Positions 25,891 to 34,130 of a DNA stretch of 64,000 bases are shown here, one piece after another (positions within the stretch are counted from its first letter, which is position 1; every line of letters starts with the position of its first letter). The translations under genes and the position numbers were made by a program. The DNA comes from VXRN01 sp963664365 (GTDB taxonomy: Bacteria; Chloroflexota; Dehalococcoidia; Lucifugimonadales; UBA1123), in the NCBI GenBank assembly GCA_963664365.1, contig OY761144.1, positions 2,728,001-2,792,000 on the forward strand, written 5' to 3'. The notes under the pieces were generated by a model, which worked only from the letters and a program-made list of their open reading frames with translations, did not search any database and had not been told where the DNA came from.

Positions 25891-26766
25891 ATGACAGTAC
25901 GGAAAGCGGTTGTGCCCGTCGCGGGATTCGGCACACGTTTCTTGCCGGCGACTCGTTCGGTTCCGAAGAACGCGCTGCCGGTGTTCGACCGTCCTTCGAT
26001 CCACTTCTGCGTGGAAGAGGCCGCGTCGGCCGGGATCGAGGAGGTCATCTTCGTCGTTTCCGACAACCAGGAGGCGATACCGCGCTACTTCGAGGCGTGG
26101 CCCGCACTGGAGCGAGCGCTCGAAGTCAGAGGGAACTCTGCGATGCTTGAGCAGATGCGGCGCATCTCCGGCCTTGCCCGGATTACCTGTGTGACTCAGG
26201 CGGAGCAGAAGGGACTTGGCCACGCCGTGCTGATGGCGCGGGACGCGGTGGGAGACGAGCCGTTCGCGGTGTTCCTGCCGGATGACGTTATCTGGTCGGA
26301 CCGGCCGACGATCGGCGGGATGATCCGGGTTTACGAAGAGACGGGATGCTTCGTCATAGCGGTGAAAGAAGCGCCGGACGAAGCGATTCCGAACCTGGGA
26401 ATCGTTGATATCGAGGCGGCGGACGAGGCTACTTCGAGAATCGTCGGGATGGTCGAAAAGCCCAAGCTGGAAGACGCCCCGTCGAATCTGGCGATTATCG
26501 GTCGTTACGTCCTCGGACCGGAGATATTCGACACCCTCGAGCGTGTGCAACCCGGCGCCCTGGGCGAGATACAGCTTACGGACGCGATAGCGGCTCACAT
26601 AGAGACACCGGGAGTGTATGGCCACGAGTTCGAGGGGGAACACTACGACGTCGGGACGCCGTTGGGGATGCTGAAGGCGTCGGTGGCCGCTGCGCTCCGC
26701 CGAGAGGAGACCGCGCCGGAGTTGCGGTCTTGGCTGGCGGATTACGTTTCTAGCACGTCTCGATAG
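25891..26766 (+). CDS. UTP-glucose-1-phosphate uridylyltransferase-like nucleotidyltransferase (GalU-like)
   Basis: 291 residues. VRKAVVPVAGFGTRFLPATR is the GalU signature loop. FLPDDVIW carries the metal-binding aspartate, and VEKPKLEDAPSNLAIIGRYV and GEIQLTDAI are family-typical. It makes UDP-glucose or a related nucleotide sugar for polysaccharide or glycolipid synthesis. The usual PKEMLP motif reads PKNALP, a substitution near the catalytic loop that may indicate altered specificity. The ATG at 25891 follows GGGGGAAG; an in-frame start at 25849 would add 14 unlikely residues. Confidence 0.85.
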   Translation: MTVRKAVVPVAGFGTRFLPATRSVPKNALPVFDRPSIHFCVEEAASAGIEEVIFVVSDNQEAIPRYFEAWPALERALEVRGNSAMLEQMRRISGLARITCVTQAEQKGLGHAVLMARDAVGDEPFAVFLPDDVIWSDRPTIGGMIRVYEETGCFVIAVKEAPDEAIPNLGIVDIEAADEATSRIVGMVEKPKLEDAPSNLAIIGRYVLGPEIFDTLERVQPGALGEIQLTDAIAAHIETPGVYGHEFEGEHYDVGTPLGMLKASVAAALRREETAPELRSWLADYVSSTSR

Positions 26767-26789
26767 CGAGCCGCGTCCACTCCTGATTG

Positions 26790-26798
26790 TGCTATAAT
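26790..26798 (+). promoter_or_regulatory. Extended -10 promoter candidate
   Basis: TGCTATAAT, a perfect TATAAT with the upstream TG dinucleotide, 66 bases before the ATG of the small coiled-coil membrane protein at 26864. No clear -35 box is seen. Confidence 0.5.
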
Positions 26799-26863
26799 GC
26801 GCACAGTAGAGACTCGGGCTCGCTGAATATGTGATGCCGTTCTAACCCGTGGAGGCGCCGAGC

Positions 26864-27217
26864 ATGGACATTGGTGAGATAACCACAGCGACGACCATCC
26901 TAGTCGGTTTTGTGGCGGTCTTGATTGGCATATTGGCCCTCATGTGGCAGATGCACTCGCAGGGCGGCAGGCTCGATGCCAAAATCGATGCTCAGGGCGA
27001 CAGGCTCAATGCACAGGGCGACAGGCTCAATGCTGAGATCAGGGCACAGGGCGACAGGCTCGATGCCGAAATCAGGGCTCAGGGCGGCAGGCTCGATGCC
27101 GAAATCAGGGCACAGGGCGTCAGGCTGAACGAGGCCGAGCGCGAGCAGGCTCGGCTCGAAGGCGTAAACAGCGTGCTGAGAATACACTCCCACACTCACG
27201 AGGCGGCAGACGACTGA
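26864..27217 (+). CDS. Small membrane-anchored coiled-coil protein with 11-residue repeats
   Basis: 117 residues. One N-terminal membrane helix (TTILVGFVAVLIGILALMW) is followed by about five 11-residue repeats of the form AEIRAQGDRLD. Eleven-residue periodicity suggests a right-handed coiled coil. The corresponding DNA is a 33-bp tandem repeat, so the copy number could change. The ATG at 26864 follows GGAGG at ten bases; the GTG at 26849 would add five residues. Function unknown; it may form an oligomeric stalk under the membrane. It is convergent with the RDD gene. Confidence 0.7.
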   Translation: MDIGEITTATTILVGFVAVLIGILALMWQMHSQGGRLDAKIDAQGDRLNAQGDRLNAEIRAQGDRLDAEIRAQGGRLDAEIRAQGVRLNEAEREQARLEGVNSVLRIHSHTHEAADD

Positions 27218-27243
27218 CCAACGCCCGGCGGCCCCAATGGCGG

Positions 27244-27750
27244 CTATTCTTGCATCGGACCCTGCACCGCGTGAGTTCCCATGATCTTGTCGTGCAGCGT
27301 CTGGTTGTTCCGGTCCCATATCGGCCAAAGCAGATCGACCAGTGTGACAACATAGAAGGTCGGAGGGCCGAGAATGAGGACGAATACCAAGCCCTTGACC
27401 AGCAACTCCCTCACCAGCATCAGGCCCCAGCCCGCGCGCATGCCGCCGTCGCGTATGACCCAGATTTTCATGATCATCTTGCCGGGGGTCTGGCTTCTGC
27501 GCAGCAGCATCACCCACCAGACGAGGTATCCCGCCCAGATCAAGACCAGCGGGATTAGGAATACCCAGACGTTATCGGAGACCTGCGCCACTAGTACCGC
27601 GACGACTACCATGGCGATACTCAGGCCCCATATAACGGCGGTATCGATGATGTAAGCCACGGCGCGGGTGCCGTAGTCCGCCGACTTCACTCCTGGTTTT
27701 GCGCCCCACATCGGGCTGTGCTCTACACTTTGATCGGATTGTGTGGACAT
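27244..27750 (-). CDS. RDD family membrane protein
   Basis: 168 residues. The family name motif is represented by YGTRAVAYIIDTAVIWG (R...D pattern in the first helix), with further hydrophobic helices at IAMVVVAVLVA and VWVFLIPLVLIWAGYL, and the conserved RRSQTPGKMIMKIWVI turn. The end, RNNQTLHDKIMGTHAV, is typical (LHD..AGT.VV). RDD proteins are integral membrane proteins of poorly defined, possibly transport, function. It stands alone on the minus strand, 28 bases after the Uma2 gene start region ends at 28333-27779. Confidence 0.88.
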   Translation of the reverse strand: MSTQSDQSVEHSPMWGAKPGVKSADYGTRAVAYIIDTAVIWGLSIAMVVVAVLVAQVSDNVWVFLIPLVLIWAGYLVWWVMLLRRSQTPGKMIMKIWVIRDGGMRAGWGLMLVRELLVKGLVFVLILGPPTFYVVTLVDLLWPIWDRNNQTLHDKIMGTHAVQGPMQE

Positions 27751-27778
27751 CGTTGCTCCCTTCGCGTTGTCGGAAGAT

Positions 27779-28333
27779 TTAGAAGATGCTGTCGAGGTCG
27801 AGCGTGAAGCCCGGCAGCGTGGGCGAGGTCAGCGTCTGCCCCTCGCCGTATATGCCGACGAGGTCGAAACCTTGCTCTCCCAGCAGCAGTACAGTCACGG
27901 TCTTGGCATAGGTGTCAACCATCCAGTATTCCTTGACGCCGTGACGTTCGTAGAGAGTTCGCTTGTACGTCCTGTCGAGGTCGGCGGTGGACGGCGATAG
28001 GATTTCGATCACAAGGTCCGGCGCGCCCCGTATGTTGTCCTCGGTGATGATATGAGCGCGTTCGTTGGAGACGAAGATCACGTCCGGCTGCGCTACGTCG
28101 GTGTCTGTGAATATCACATCAAAGGGGGCTATGTACGCCTTGCCCAAGTTCTTGGCGGAAACAAACGTAAGGAACAGACTCCCCAGCAACAGGACCAGTC
28201 TCTGGTGAATCTCTTTAGGCGACGGCATTTCCACCAACTCTCCGTCCAGAAGCTCGTACCGTTTGTCTTCGGGCGCGTTTCGGTAGTCTTCGTAGGTGAA
28301 CTTGATCTTGGTGTTGGCCTCTGCAACTGCCAT
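27779..28333 (-). CDS. Uma2 family (DUF820) endonuclease-like protein
   Basis: 184 residues. TYEDYRNAPEDKRYELLDGE is the standard Uma2 opening, AQPDVIFVSNER carries the PD motif, and GAPDLVIEILSPSTADLD the E-x-(L/K/S) strand of the PD-(D/E)XK fold. The end TLPGFTLDLDSIF matches the family. The ATG at 28333 is taken; an open frame continuing upstream into the Fe-S gene is an antisense-frame artefact. These genes are abundant in Chloroflexota and cyanobacteria, are often multicopy, and have no settled role. Confidence 0.88.
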   Translation of the reverse strand: MAVAEANTKIKFTYEDYRNAPEDKRYELLDGELVEMPSPKEIHQRLVLLLGSLFLTFVSAKNLGKAYIAPFDVIFTDTDVAQPDVIFVSNERAHIITEDNIRGAPDLVIEILSPSTADLDRTYKRTLYERHGVKEYWMVDTYAKTVTVLLLGEQGFDLVGIYGEGQTLTSPTLPGFTLDLDSIF

Positions 28334-28356
28334 ATCTGCTGCCTCCCAACTTAATC

Positions 28357-30393
28357 CTACTGTGCTGAAAGGCTTTCGTCCAGAACTTCGAGCAGGTCTT
28401 TGGCCTGCGCGCCGGCTCCGCCTTCGACCGACCCGATGCCCTCCTCGAACATCTGCAGGCAGAACGGACACGATACGCCGACGGTCGCCGCGCCCGTCTC
28501 CAGGAACTGCTGAGTGCGGACGTGGTTGATCCGCGGGCCTTTCGACTCCTCGATCCACATGTGCCCGCCGCCCGCTCCGCAGCAGAAGCCGCGCTCGCGG
28601 CATCGCTCCATCTCGACCAACTCGACGCCGGGGATGGAGTTGGCTATCTCCCTGGGGGCGTCGTAGATGTCGTTGTGACGCCCGAGGTAGCAGGAGTCGT
28701 GATACGCGACGGTCGTTTCGATCCGGGCGACTGGGCGAATGCGTCCGTCCTGGATCAGGTCGTTGACGAACTCGGTGTAGTGGACGACGTCGAAGTCGCC
28801 GCCGAGGTGTGGGTACTCGTTCTTGATGGTGTTGAAGCAGTGGGGGCAGATGGTGATGACCTTCTTGACGTTGTATCTGGTCATCGTCTCGATATTCTGC
28901 TGGGCGAGAATCTGGTAAAGGTACTCGTTGCCCATGCGGCGCGCCGGGTCTCCGGTGCATGTCTCCTCGTCGCCGAGGATGGCGAAGTCCACGCCCGCGC
29001 GTTTCAGCACTGAGGCCATGGCGCGCGCGACGCTCTGGCTGCGTTGTTCGAGCGCGGCGGTGCATCCGACCCAGAACAGCGCCTCGGCATCCGGGCGCTC
29101 CGAGAGCGTGGGGACGTCGAGGCCGTCCGCCCAGTCGGTGCGGGCGTAGGTGGTGCCGCGCCAAGGGTGTCCGCGCTGCTCCATGCTCAGAAGCGCGTTC
29201 ATGGCGGTGTCCGGCATGGATGCCTGCTCCATGACCAAAAACCGGCGCATGTCAACTATCGAATCGACGTGCTCGACTCCGACCGGGCACTCCTGGATGC
29301 ACGCTCCGCAGGTCAGGCAGTCCCAGAGCGCCTCCTCCGAGACCCAGTTGCCAATCAGCGGCTTGGACTCCTGGCCGTCCTCTCCGCCGACCACGCCGGG
29401 GCCGTGTTCGAGGACGTGCTCCTTCATGTTCTCTACGATGTGCATGGGCGAGAGAATCTTCTCCGTGATGTTCGCGGGGCAGCTATCCGAGCACCGCCCG
29501 CAGACCGCGCATGAGTAGCCGTCGAGCAGCTCCTTCCAGGTGAAGTCCTGAATTCGGCTCGCCCCAAACACCTCGGCGGTCTCAAGGTCAGACGGCGTCG
29601 GGAGGGTTCCTCTCGGCTCCAGCTTTCGGGTGTAGAAGCTGATGGGGGCGGCGACGAGATGCATGTGCTTGGACAGCGGAATGTAGATCGAGAAGCCGAG
29701 GATTATCCCGAGGTGCGCCCACCAGAACAGCGCCTGGAGTCCGTTGGCAAGATCGCCGTCGATGCCCGCGCTGGCGAACGCCTCGCCGATGGGACGCCCG
29801 ATCAGCGCGTCGGCGTGCGGTCCGGTCCCACCGCCCGCGACGTAGAAGGCCTCGGTCAGAAGGGTGAAGAGCATCAGGCAGGCGATGAGCATGAGGATGA
29901 TAGCGGACTCGATCTTCTGGGTGAGGTCGTAGCTCAGCCTGCGGGGCTTGACGCTCCAGCGCCGGACTGCGGCCCACACGAGCACGACGAAGAAGACCAG
30001 CGCGAGGATATCCAAGTATGCGGTGAAGACCCTGACCCCGGTGGCGGTCAGGATAGTCTCGGAGAACTCGTGCCAAAGGGAGTCGCCGAAGATGTAGAGG
30101 ACGTAACTGGCGGTGAAGGAGAGGAACCCCCAGAAGATTATGAAGTGCGCGATGCCGGCGCGGTCGCGGAGCGAGACGCTCTGGAGCACCTTGCGCTGTC
30201 CGAACACGTAGGGCAGCGCGCCGAAGAACCGTCGCAGCGGCTGATCGAAGCGTTCGGGGTCCTTGCCCAGAAGTATGAGCCTAAACACGCGGCGATAGAG
30301 GACGAAACCGGCGGCTCCGAACGCCGCTATCGCCAAGAGATAGACGGCTATCCAAGTTGGAATGAGTCCGAAGACGCTATCGGGGGGGACCAT
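28357..30393 (-). CDS. Membrane Fe-S oxidoreductase (heterodisulfide reductase-like, CCG domains)
   Basis: 678 residues. The N-terminal 250 residues form a NarI-like cytochrome b membrane domain with about five helices. Two 4Fe-4S motifs follow: CAVCGRCSDSCPAN and CLTCGACIQECPVG. The C-terminal half holds two CCG (DUF3483-like) cysteine domains, including HDSCYLGRHND and RGFCCGAGGGH. The architecture fits membrane proteins that pass electrons between a soluble flavoprotein, such as ETF from acyl-CoA dehydrogenases, and quinones. An acyl-CoA dehydrogenase-like gene occurs at 50617, but ETF genes are not in the window. Start ATG at 30393. A palindromic repeat lies in the upstream gap. Confidence 0.9.
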   Translation of the reverse strand: MVPPDSVFGLIPTWIAVYLLAIAAFGAAGFVLYRRVFRLILLGKDPERFDQPLRRFFGALPYVFGQRKVLQSVSLRDRAGIAHFIIFWGFLSFTASYVLYIFGDSLWHEFSETILTATGVRVFTAYLDILALVFFVVLVWAAVRRWSVKPRRLSYDLTQKIESAIILMLIACLMLFTLLTEAFYVAGGGTGPHADALIGRPIGEAFASAGIDGDLANGLQALFWWAHLGIILGFSIYIPLSKHMHLVAAPISFYTRKLEPRGTLPTPSDLETAEVFGASRIQDFTWKELLDGYSCAVCGRCSDSCPANITEKILSPMHIVENMKEHVLEHGPGVVGGEDGQESKPLIGNWVSEEALWDCLTCGACIQECPVGVEHVDSIVDMRRFLVMEQASMPDTAMNALLSMEQRGHPWRGTTYARTDWADGLDVPTLSERPDAEALFWVGCTAALEQRSQSVARAMASVLKRAGVDFAILGDEETCTGDPARRMGNEYLYQILAQQNIETMTRYNVKKVITICPHCFNTIKNEYPHLGGDFDVVHYTEFVNDLIQDGRIRPVARIETTVAYHDSCYLGRHNDIYDAPREIANSIPGVELVEMERCRERGFCCGAGGGHMWIEESKGPRINHVRTQQFLETGAATVGVSCPFCLQMFEEGIGSVEGGAGAQAKDLLEVLDESLSAQ

Positions 30394-30470
30394 TCAACCG
30401 CTCCTGTACTGAGGGGTTCGTACTATTTCAACTCAGTTTCCACGATCCACTCGAAGTATTCCGAGCATAT

Positions 30471-30506
30471 CCCCTCTCCCTTGGGAGAGGGCTAGGGTGA
30501 GGGTGA
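30471..30506 (+). repeat. Dispersed palindromic repeat (CCCTCTCCCT family), copy 3
   Basis: CCCCTCTCCCTTGGGAGAGG followed by GCTAGGGTGAGGGTGA. Same orientation as the copies at 6856 and 34696. It lies in the 206-base gap between the Fe-S and prenyltransferase genes, upstream of the former. Confidence 0.85.
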
Positions 30507-30599
30507 ACCTTAGAGCTATCTACCGGAACCGCGTTGACAAAGTACTAGCCCCTGCCTACCCGAGGTTCGGCGGAGTTTAGCATAGCGGAACATGAGGGG

Positions 30600-31538
30600 C
30601 TACCTAAAGACCAGCAGGACGCCGACCGACACGACAAGCCATAGGGCGATCGCCGCGATCATCGGCCAGTCGCTCAGGATGATCTCTTCGGGCGTCTCTC
30701 CAACAGTACCGGTGTGGACAAGGTGGATGTACCTGAACAGTCCGTACACTAGGAACGGGATCGTGAGCATCATCGCGTAGTTGTCCGGCATATTCTCGGC
30801 TGTGAAAGTGTAGAGCGCGTAGCTGACCAGCGCGGACGTCCCAACTATGCCCATGAATTGATCGAGCGCCGGGATGCTGTACGACTCCAGCGCGTCCCGC
30901 TGTATTCTCGCTGACTCTCCGGCCCTTGCCAACTCGCTCCTTCGCTTCGCCAGCGCGATGAACATCGCCCCCAGTCCGGTACACAGGTAGAGCCAGGGTG
31001 AGACCGGGACGTCGATCACCGCCGCTCCAGCCTCGACCCTCAGCACGAAGCCGAACGCCACGATGAACGCGTCCAGCACGGCCAGATTCTTCAATCCAAG
31101 AGAGTAGGCGAACTGGATTACGAGGTACGCGACGACGACGGCGCCGAACCTCGCATCGAGCATGAACGATAGAAGCGATACGACAATCGCGATCACGATA
31201 GCGAGGGCGACGGCCAGGGGAACAGCCAATTCGCCGGAGGCGATCGGCCTGTGCATCTTGACCGGGTTGGCGCGGTCCCTCTCGGCGTCTCGGGCATCGT
31301 TGAACAGGTATGCCGCTCCGCTTGCCGCGCAGAGCAGCCCGAACGCCGCCCCCACCTGGCCGAATAGACCCCACGTCTCGCCAGGCTCGCCCAGCGTCCA
31401 CAGGTCGTTGACCGTGAAGAGGAAGGGGAGGAAGACGAGGAGGTTCTTGGTCCACTGCCGAGGCCGCATGGCCCTGACGATTGCGGACGCGGTTCGAGCG
31501 AGCTTTGTCAAAGCTCCTGATGTGGAGGCGGGTTCCAT
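30600..31538 (-). CDS. UbiA-family prenyltransferase, decaprenyl-phosphate phosphoribosyltransferase-like
   Basis: 312 residues, integral membrane, about nine helices. AMRPRQWTKNLLVFLPFLF is the opening of the DPPR-synthase branch of UbiA proteins, and AYLFNDARDAERDRANPVKM is the first aspartate-rich metal site (NDxxDxxxD). The second site appears degenerate in the loop near AYSLGLKNLAVLDAF. DPPR synthase transfers phosphoribose to a polyprenyl phosphate, leading to arabinose-type cell-wall donors in actinobacteria. In a Chloroflexota-like host the acceptor and product are uncertain. Start ATG at 31538; about 200 bases of gene-free DNA lie upstream. Confidence 0.85.
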   Translation of the reverse strand: MEPASTSGALTKLARTASAIVRAMRPRQWTKNLLVFLPFLFTVNDLWTLGEPGETWGLFGQVGAAFGLLCAASGAAYLFNDARDAERDRANPVKMHRPIASGELAVPLAVALAIVIAIVVSLLSFMLDARFGAVVVAYLVIQFAYSLGLKNLAVLDAFIVAFGFVLRVEAGAAVIDVPVSPWLYLCTGLGAMFIALAKRRSELARAGESARIQRDALESYSIPALDQFMGIVGTSALVSYALYTFTAENMPDNYAMMLTIPFLVYGLFRYIHLVHTGTVGETPEEIILSDWPMIAAIALWLVVSVGVLLVFR

Positions 31539-31741
31539 GCCATGATGTTATTGACTCGCGGCGTTCTCGGTCAACGGGGTGGGGCGGCTTTTGAATCTTC
31601 GAACTCCCACAATGCGAGGATAACATTCGCTGTGATAGAGTAACGGGCGCCTGCTCGTCATTAGAATTGACCCCCAGACTGCCGGGGCGTATCTTTGAGT
31701 AGTAGGCTAAAGACTTCGCAAAGTCCGACATCGTCAGCGCA

Positions 31742-32014
31742 ATGCGGGAGTGCTCAAACGATGTCCAGATAGAGCAAGCTGATCTTGCACTAACCATCTT
31801 CACGGGTTCTGGCCCGTTCACTACGAGGCAACATAGTCGAGGCGGCAATTGGCTTCTCGAAGATGGTACCCGAGAGTGCATCAGCGGCTGGTTCTATAAC
31901 CACGCTGCTTGGGGTGTTCATCGCGGAAAAGACGCGAACGGTAAGGGTTACTTCACACCTGTAGAAGAAGCTCAATCGGCCCTCAACGTGACAATCAAGG
32001 TCAAGACACAGTAG
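31742..32014 (+). CDS. Hypothetical protein, possibly 5'-truncated
   Basis: 90 residues; not recognised. The frame is open upstream of the ATG for only ten codons (AKDFAKSDIVSA) to a TAGTAG pair. There is no ribosome site before the ATG, so the start may be lost. Soluble, with an aromatic stretch (SGWFYNHAAWGVHRG). It lies 13 bases before a lipoprotein gene that has its own AGGAGG site. Composition is AT-rich relative to the neighbouring prenyltransferase gene. Confidence 0.45.
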   Translation: MRECSNDVQIEQADLALTIFTGSGPFTTRQHSRGGNWLLEDGTRECISGWFYNHAAWGVHRGKDANGKGYFTPVEEAQSALNVTIKVKTQ

Positions 32015-32027
32015 GAGGTTTACTTAC

Positions 32028-32450
32028 ATGCGCCGGTCATTGCTGGCTTGTGCATTGGTAGTCCTATTCTTGGAGGCCGCTTGTGCAGGTGAGGAGAGGA
32101 TTGATGAATCGCCCCTCGCCACATGGGACCCCAGCAAGGCCGACATGTTCATGCAGGCAACGGCGGGGCAGGGGACGCTTGATGTCTCAGCAAGCTGCGT
32201 GCAGCTGATTCTCGAAAACCAGAAGTCGGTTCTGCTTGTATGGCCAGAACCGACTTCTTGGAACGCATCTTCCCAAGTGATCGACTTTGTAAGCCCTCTG
32301 GGTGAGCGGTTAGAACTGCGACACGGCGACCGGATCATGCCCGGCGGCGCGACCGCAACTCGCGAACCTCAGTTTATCTCGCCACCCGATCCCTCGTGTA
32401 ATTCCGAAGAGATCTTCGTCCTCCACTCCATCAAGGTACTAACAGACTGA
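32028..32450 (+). CDS. Small lipoprotein, paralogue of the one at 33524
   Basis: 140 residues with a signal peptide ending LFLEAAC (lipobox cysteine at residue 19). The mature part contains SCVQLILENQKSVLLVWPEP and ERLELRHGDRIMPGGA. The same order of elements, a short cysteine-containing strand, LL(I/V)WP, then GD(R/E)I..GG, recurs in the 160-residue lipoprotein at 33524-34006, so both belong to one unnamed beta-rich family. Function unknown; surface-exposed or periplasm-like location. A strong AGGAGG site precedes the ATG. A C-terminal DPSCNSEEIFVLHS supplies a second cysteine for a possible disulfide. Confidence 0.75.
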   Translation: MRRSLLACALVVLFLEAACAGEERIDESPLATWDPSKADMFMQATAGQGTLDVSASCVQLILENQKSVLLVWPEPTSWNASSQVIDFVSPLGERLELRHGDRIMPGGATATREPQFISPPDPSCNSEEIFVLHSIKVLTD

Positions 32451-32453
32451 CCA

Positions 32454-32899
32454 ATGGAATCACTACTCATAGTTGGGGCCGTTGGTCTGGCATTGGCCGT
32501 TGTGGGGTTCGGCGTCACGCTGTGGACGAGAGACCGACGGGCAATCGCTATGTGTACGGAACGGAATCCGTGAGTGATCAGACAGTTGGCGAATACGTAT
32601 GCAAGTATGGGATAGCAACCGGATTCGACTGTGGGAACATAGTCGCTATCGATTTTCAACCTACTGACCAGACCGGCTGTTCAAACCCCTGTACTTTCTC
32701 GGCAACCTTTATACGGGTCCACAAGGATGGCGTTGACCTAGCAGATTCAAAAGACAGCGGCGGACCTGTGTACTGGGGGAACACGGCATACGGTCTTAAT
32801 AAGGGCTGGATGCATGACCCGTGGCCGTTCAAGCGCGAGTTGTTTTCCCGGGCAGATCGTATCGACAACGCTCTAGGCATCTTCATTGCCACCGACTGA
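32454..32899 (+). pseudogene. Trypsin-like (streptogrisin-type) protease remnant with frame-broken membrane anchor
   Basis: From 32522 the frame reads GEYVCKYGIATGFDCGNIVA then KDSGGPVYWGNTAYGLNKGW, matching the C-terminal barrel of S1-type bacterial proteases with the catalytic serine in DSGGP. The N-terminal barrel with the catalytic histidine and aspartate is absent. In another frame an ATG at 32454 begins MESLLIVGAVGLALAVVGFG, a membrane anchor that stops at 32571-32573. A deletion and frameshift seem to have fused an anchor start to the tail of a protease. No activity is expected. Confidence 0.65.
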
Positions 32900-32919
32900 C
32901 TGAAGGTCAAGTGACCTAG

Positions 32920-32956
32920 CCCCGTGTGCGCCAGGCTCCAGAGTGCGCACACGGGG
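32920..32956. terminator. Perfect 12-bp hairpin
   Basis: CCCCGTGTGCGC (32920-32931), 13-base loop, GCGCACACGGGG (32945-32956). It sits between the dead protease and the membrane protein at 33021. There is no T-run, so termination or mRNA stabilisation are both possible. A related hairpin lies at 33440-33474. Confidence 0.65.
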
Positions 32957-33020
32957 CATTGCGCTGTACCATTGCCATTGAACGTCAGGGCAGGATGCTG
33001 CCAACCCAGGAGACCTTGAG

Positions 33021-33422
33021 ATGAGCAGTTCCAGTTCAAGAGAATTCGTGTCCGGCCGTCTGGGACCCCTAATTGTTGCGATTGTGGTGACTGGGCTGCT
33101 CGGTGCTTTCGTGGCTTGGTTGTTCCTCGGCTTTGGGGTGTACACCTTACGCAGCGAAGTGAACGTGGTCGGAGCGGAGTTGCGTTACCCAGACAACCTC
33201 ATGCTGATCGTCGACTCCTGCCACAAGGCCCCAGGAGTGTCGATCTTGCGGGAGACGGACGTCGATGTGCAGGTCAAGGTAGTTGCCTCCTCACACCCCT
33301 TTTTCCGAGGCGGTGATAATTGCCAAGATTCCGTTGGTGTCCAGCTTCAAGAACCCCTGAGAGATCGGGTCGTCGTTGACATGCACACAGGGCAATTGGT
33401 GAGCGTCACCACGGTCAGGTGA
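33021..33422 (+). CDS. Membrane-anchored hypothetical protein
   Basis: 133 residues with one N-terminal membrane helix (LIVAIVVTGLLGAFVAWLFL) after a short serine-rich cytoplasmic segment, so the rest is probably outside. The outer part is beta-rich, with two cysteines (IVDSCHKAPG and GDNCQDSVGV) likely to be paired. No family is recognised, but the size and Cys placement recall the flanking lipoproteins. AGGAG precedes the ATG. It lies between two related hairpins. Confidence 0.7.
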   Translation: MSSSSSREFVSGRLGPLIVAIVVTGLLGAFVAWLFLGFGVYTLRSEVNVVGAELRYPDNLMLIVDSCHKAPGVSILRETDVDVQVKVVASSHPFFRGGDNCQDSVGVQLQEPLRDRVVVDMHTGQLVSVTTVR

Positions 33423-33439
33423 ACATCGGAGGAACTTGG

Positions 33440-33474
33440 CCCGTGGGTGCTAGGTCCCAGGATGCGCACACGGG
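33440..33474. repeat. Imperfect hairpin related to the one at 32920
   Basis: CCCGTG (33440-33445) pairs with CACGGG (33469-33474), with partial pairing inside. The arm TGCGCACACGGG is shared with the hairpin at 32920-32956. The pair looks like a duplicated intergenic element preceding successive small-protein genes. Confidence 0.55.
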
Positions 33475-33523
33475 CTGAGGTCTTCTAAAAGCAGCAAATC
33501 GAAGATTTGTTTGAGAGGAGATC

Positions 33524-34006
33524 ATGCGGATAATGACCACACGAGTACTGATCTTGGGGATTGTTCTCCTATCAATGGTGTCATGCAAGACGCCCGTCCA
33601 CGAAGAGGGCGTCGAGCCGGTGGGCGTTGGCAGCCCGGAGTTGTTGACTGACCCTCACTACCCTCATTTGAGGGAAGAAACACTTGTAAGGGAGGCTGAC
33701 TTAAAGGGCGAGCTGGTGTTGGAGAACGGCTGTCTTCGTGTGAGAAACGTGGGTATCAACTACCTTCTCATCTGGCCAAGGAGACTTACGTTGACTGTTG
33801 ATGGTCAGGATATTCGAGTCATCGGCGAATCCGGTGTTTCGGGTGTGTCACTATCTGTCGGAGATGAGATCAGAATTGGTGGCGGCGCAGTGCATCTGGC
33901 CCATTTCCAGACAGAGCAGCCAATTCCCAACGACTGTCCTGGTCCGTATTGGGTTGTAGGAGAAGTCCCTACCCATTGCGGCTTGGCGGGCTGCAACCTG
34001 CCGTAA
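33524..34006 (+). CDS. Small lipoprotein, paralogue of the one at 32028
   Basis: 160 residues. The signal peptide ends LLSMVSC with a lipobox cysteine at residue 21. The mature core NGCLRVRNVGINYLLIWPRR then LSVGDEIRIGGGAVHLAHF parallels the lipoprotein at 32028 (LL.WP and GD.I.GG elements). Two cysteines near the C-terminus (THCGLAGCNLP) and one at DCPGPYW may form disulfides. GAGGAGA precedes the ATG. Role unknown; the repeated occurrence of small exported proteins from 32.0 to 34.0 kb suggests an exported accessory module. Confidence 0.75.
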   Translation: MRIMTTRVLILGIVLLSMVSCKTPVHEEGVEPVGVGSPELLTDPHYPHLREETLVREADLKGELVLENGCLRVRNVGINYLLIWPRRLTLTVDGQDIRVIGESGVSGVSLSVGDEIRIGGGAVHLAHFQTEQPIPNDCPGPYWVVGEVPTHCGLAGCNLP

Positions 34007-34130
34007 TCGGACGTCGTCAAGGTCGAGAAACCATGCGGCGAGAGCTATGGACGAGTTCCTGTCCGAAATCCACCACCTAATATCTGGATACCCGTAGGAG
34101 CGCGGACGTCTCCCACCCACCAGCCAACCC

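Noticed and set aside
28334..29164. Extension of the Uma2 frame upstream to 29164
   Set aside because: The added part is an alternative-frame translation of the Fe-S protein gene; the Uma2 family start is at 28333.
29659..30495. Plus-strand 278-codon frame opposite the Fe-S gene
   Set aside because: Acidic, low-complexity antisense shadow of a high-GC coding region with clear domain content on the other strand.
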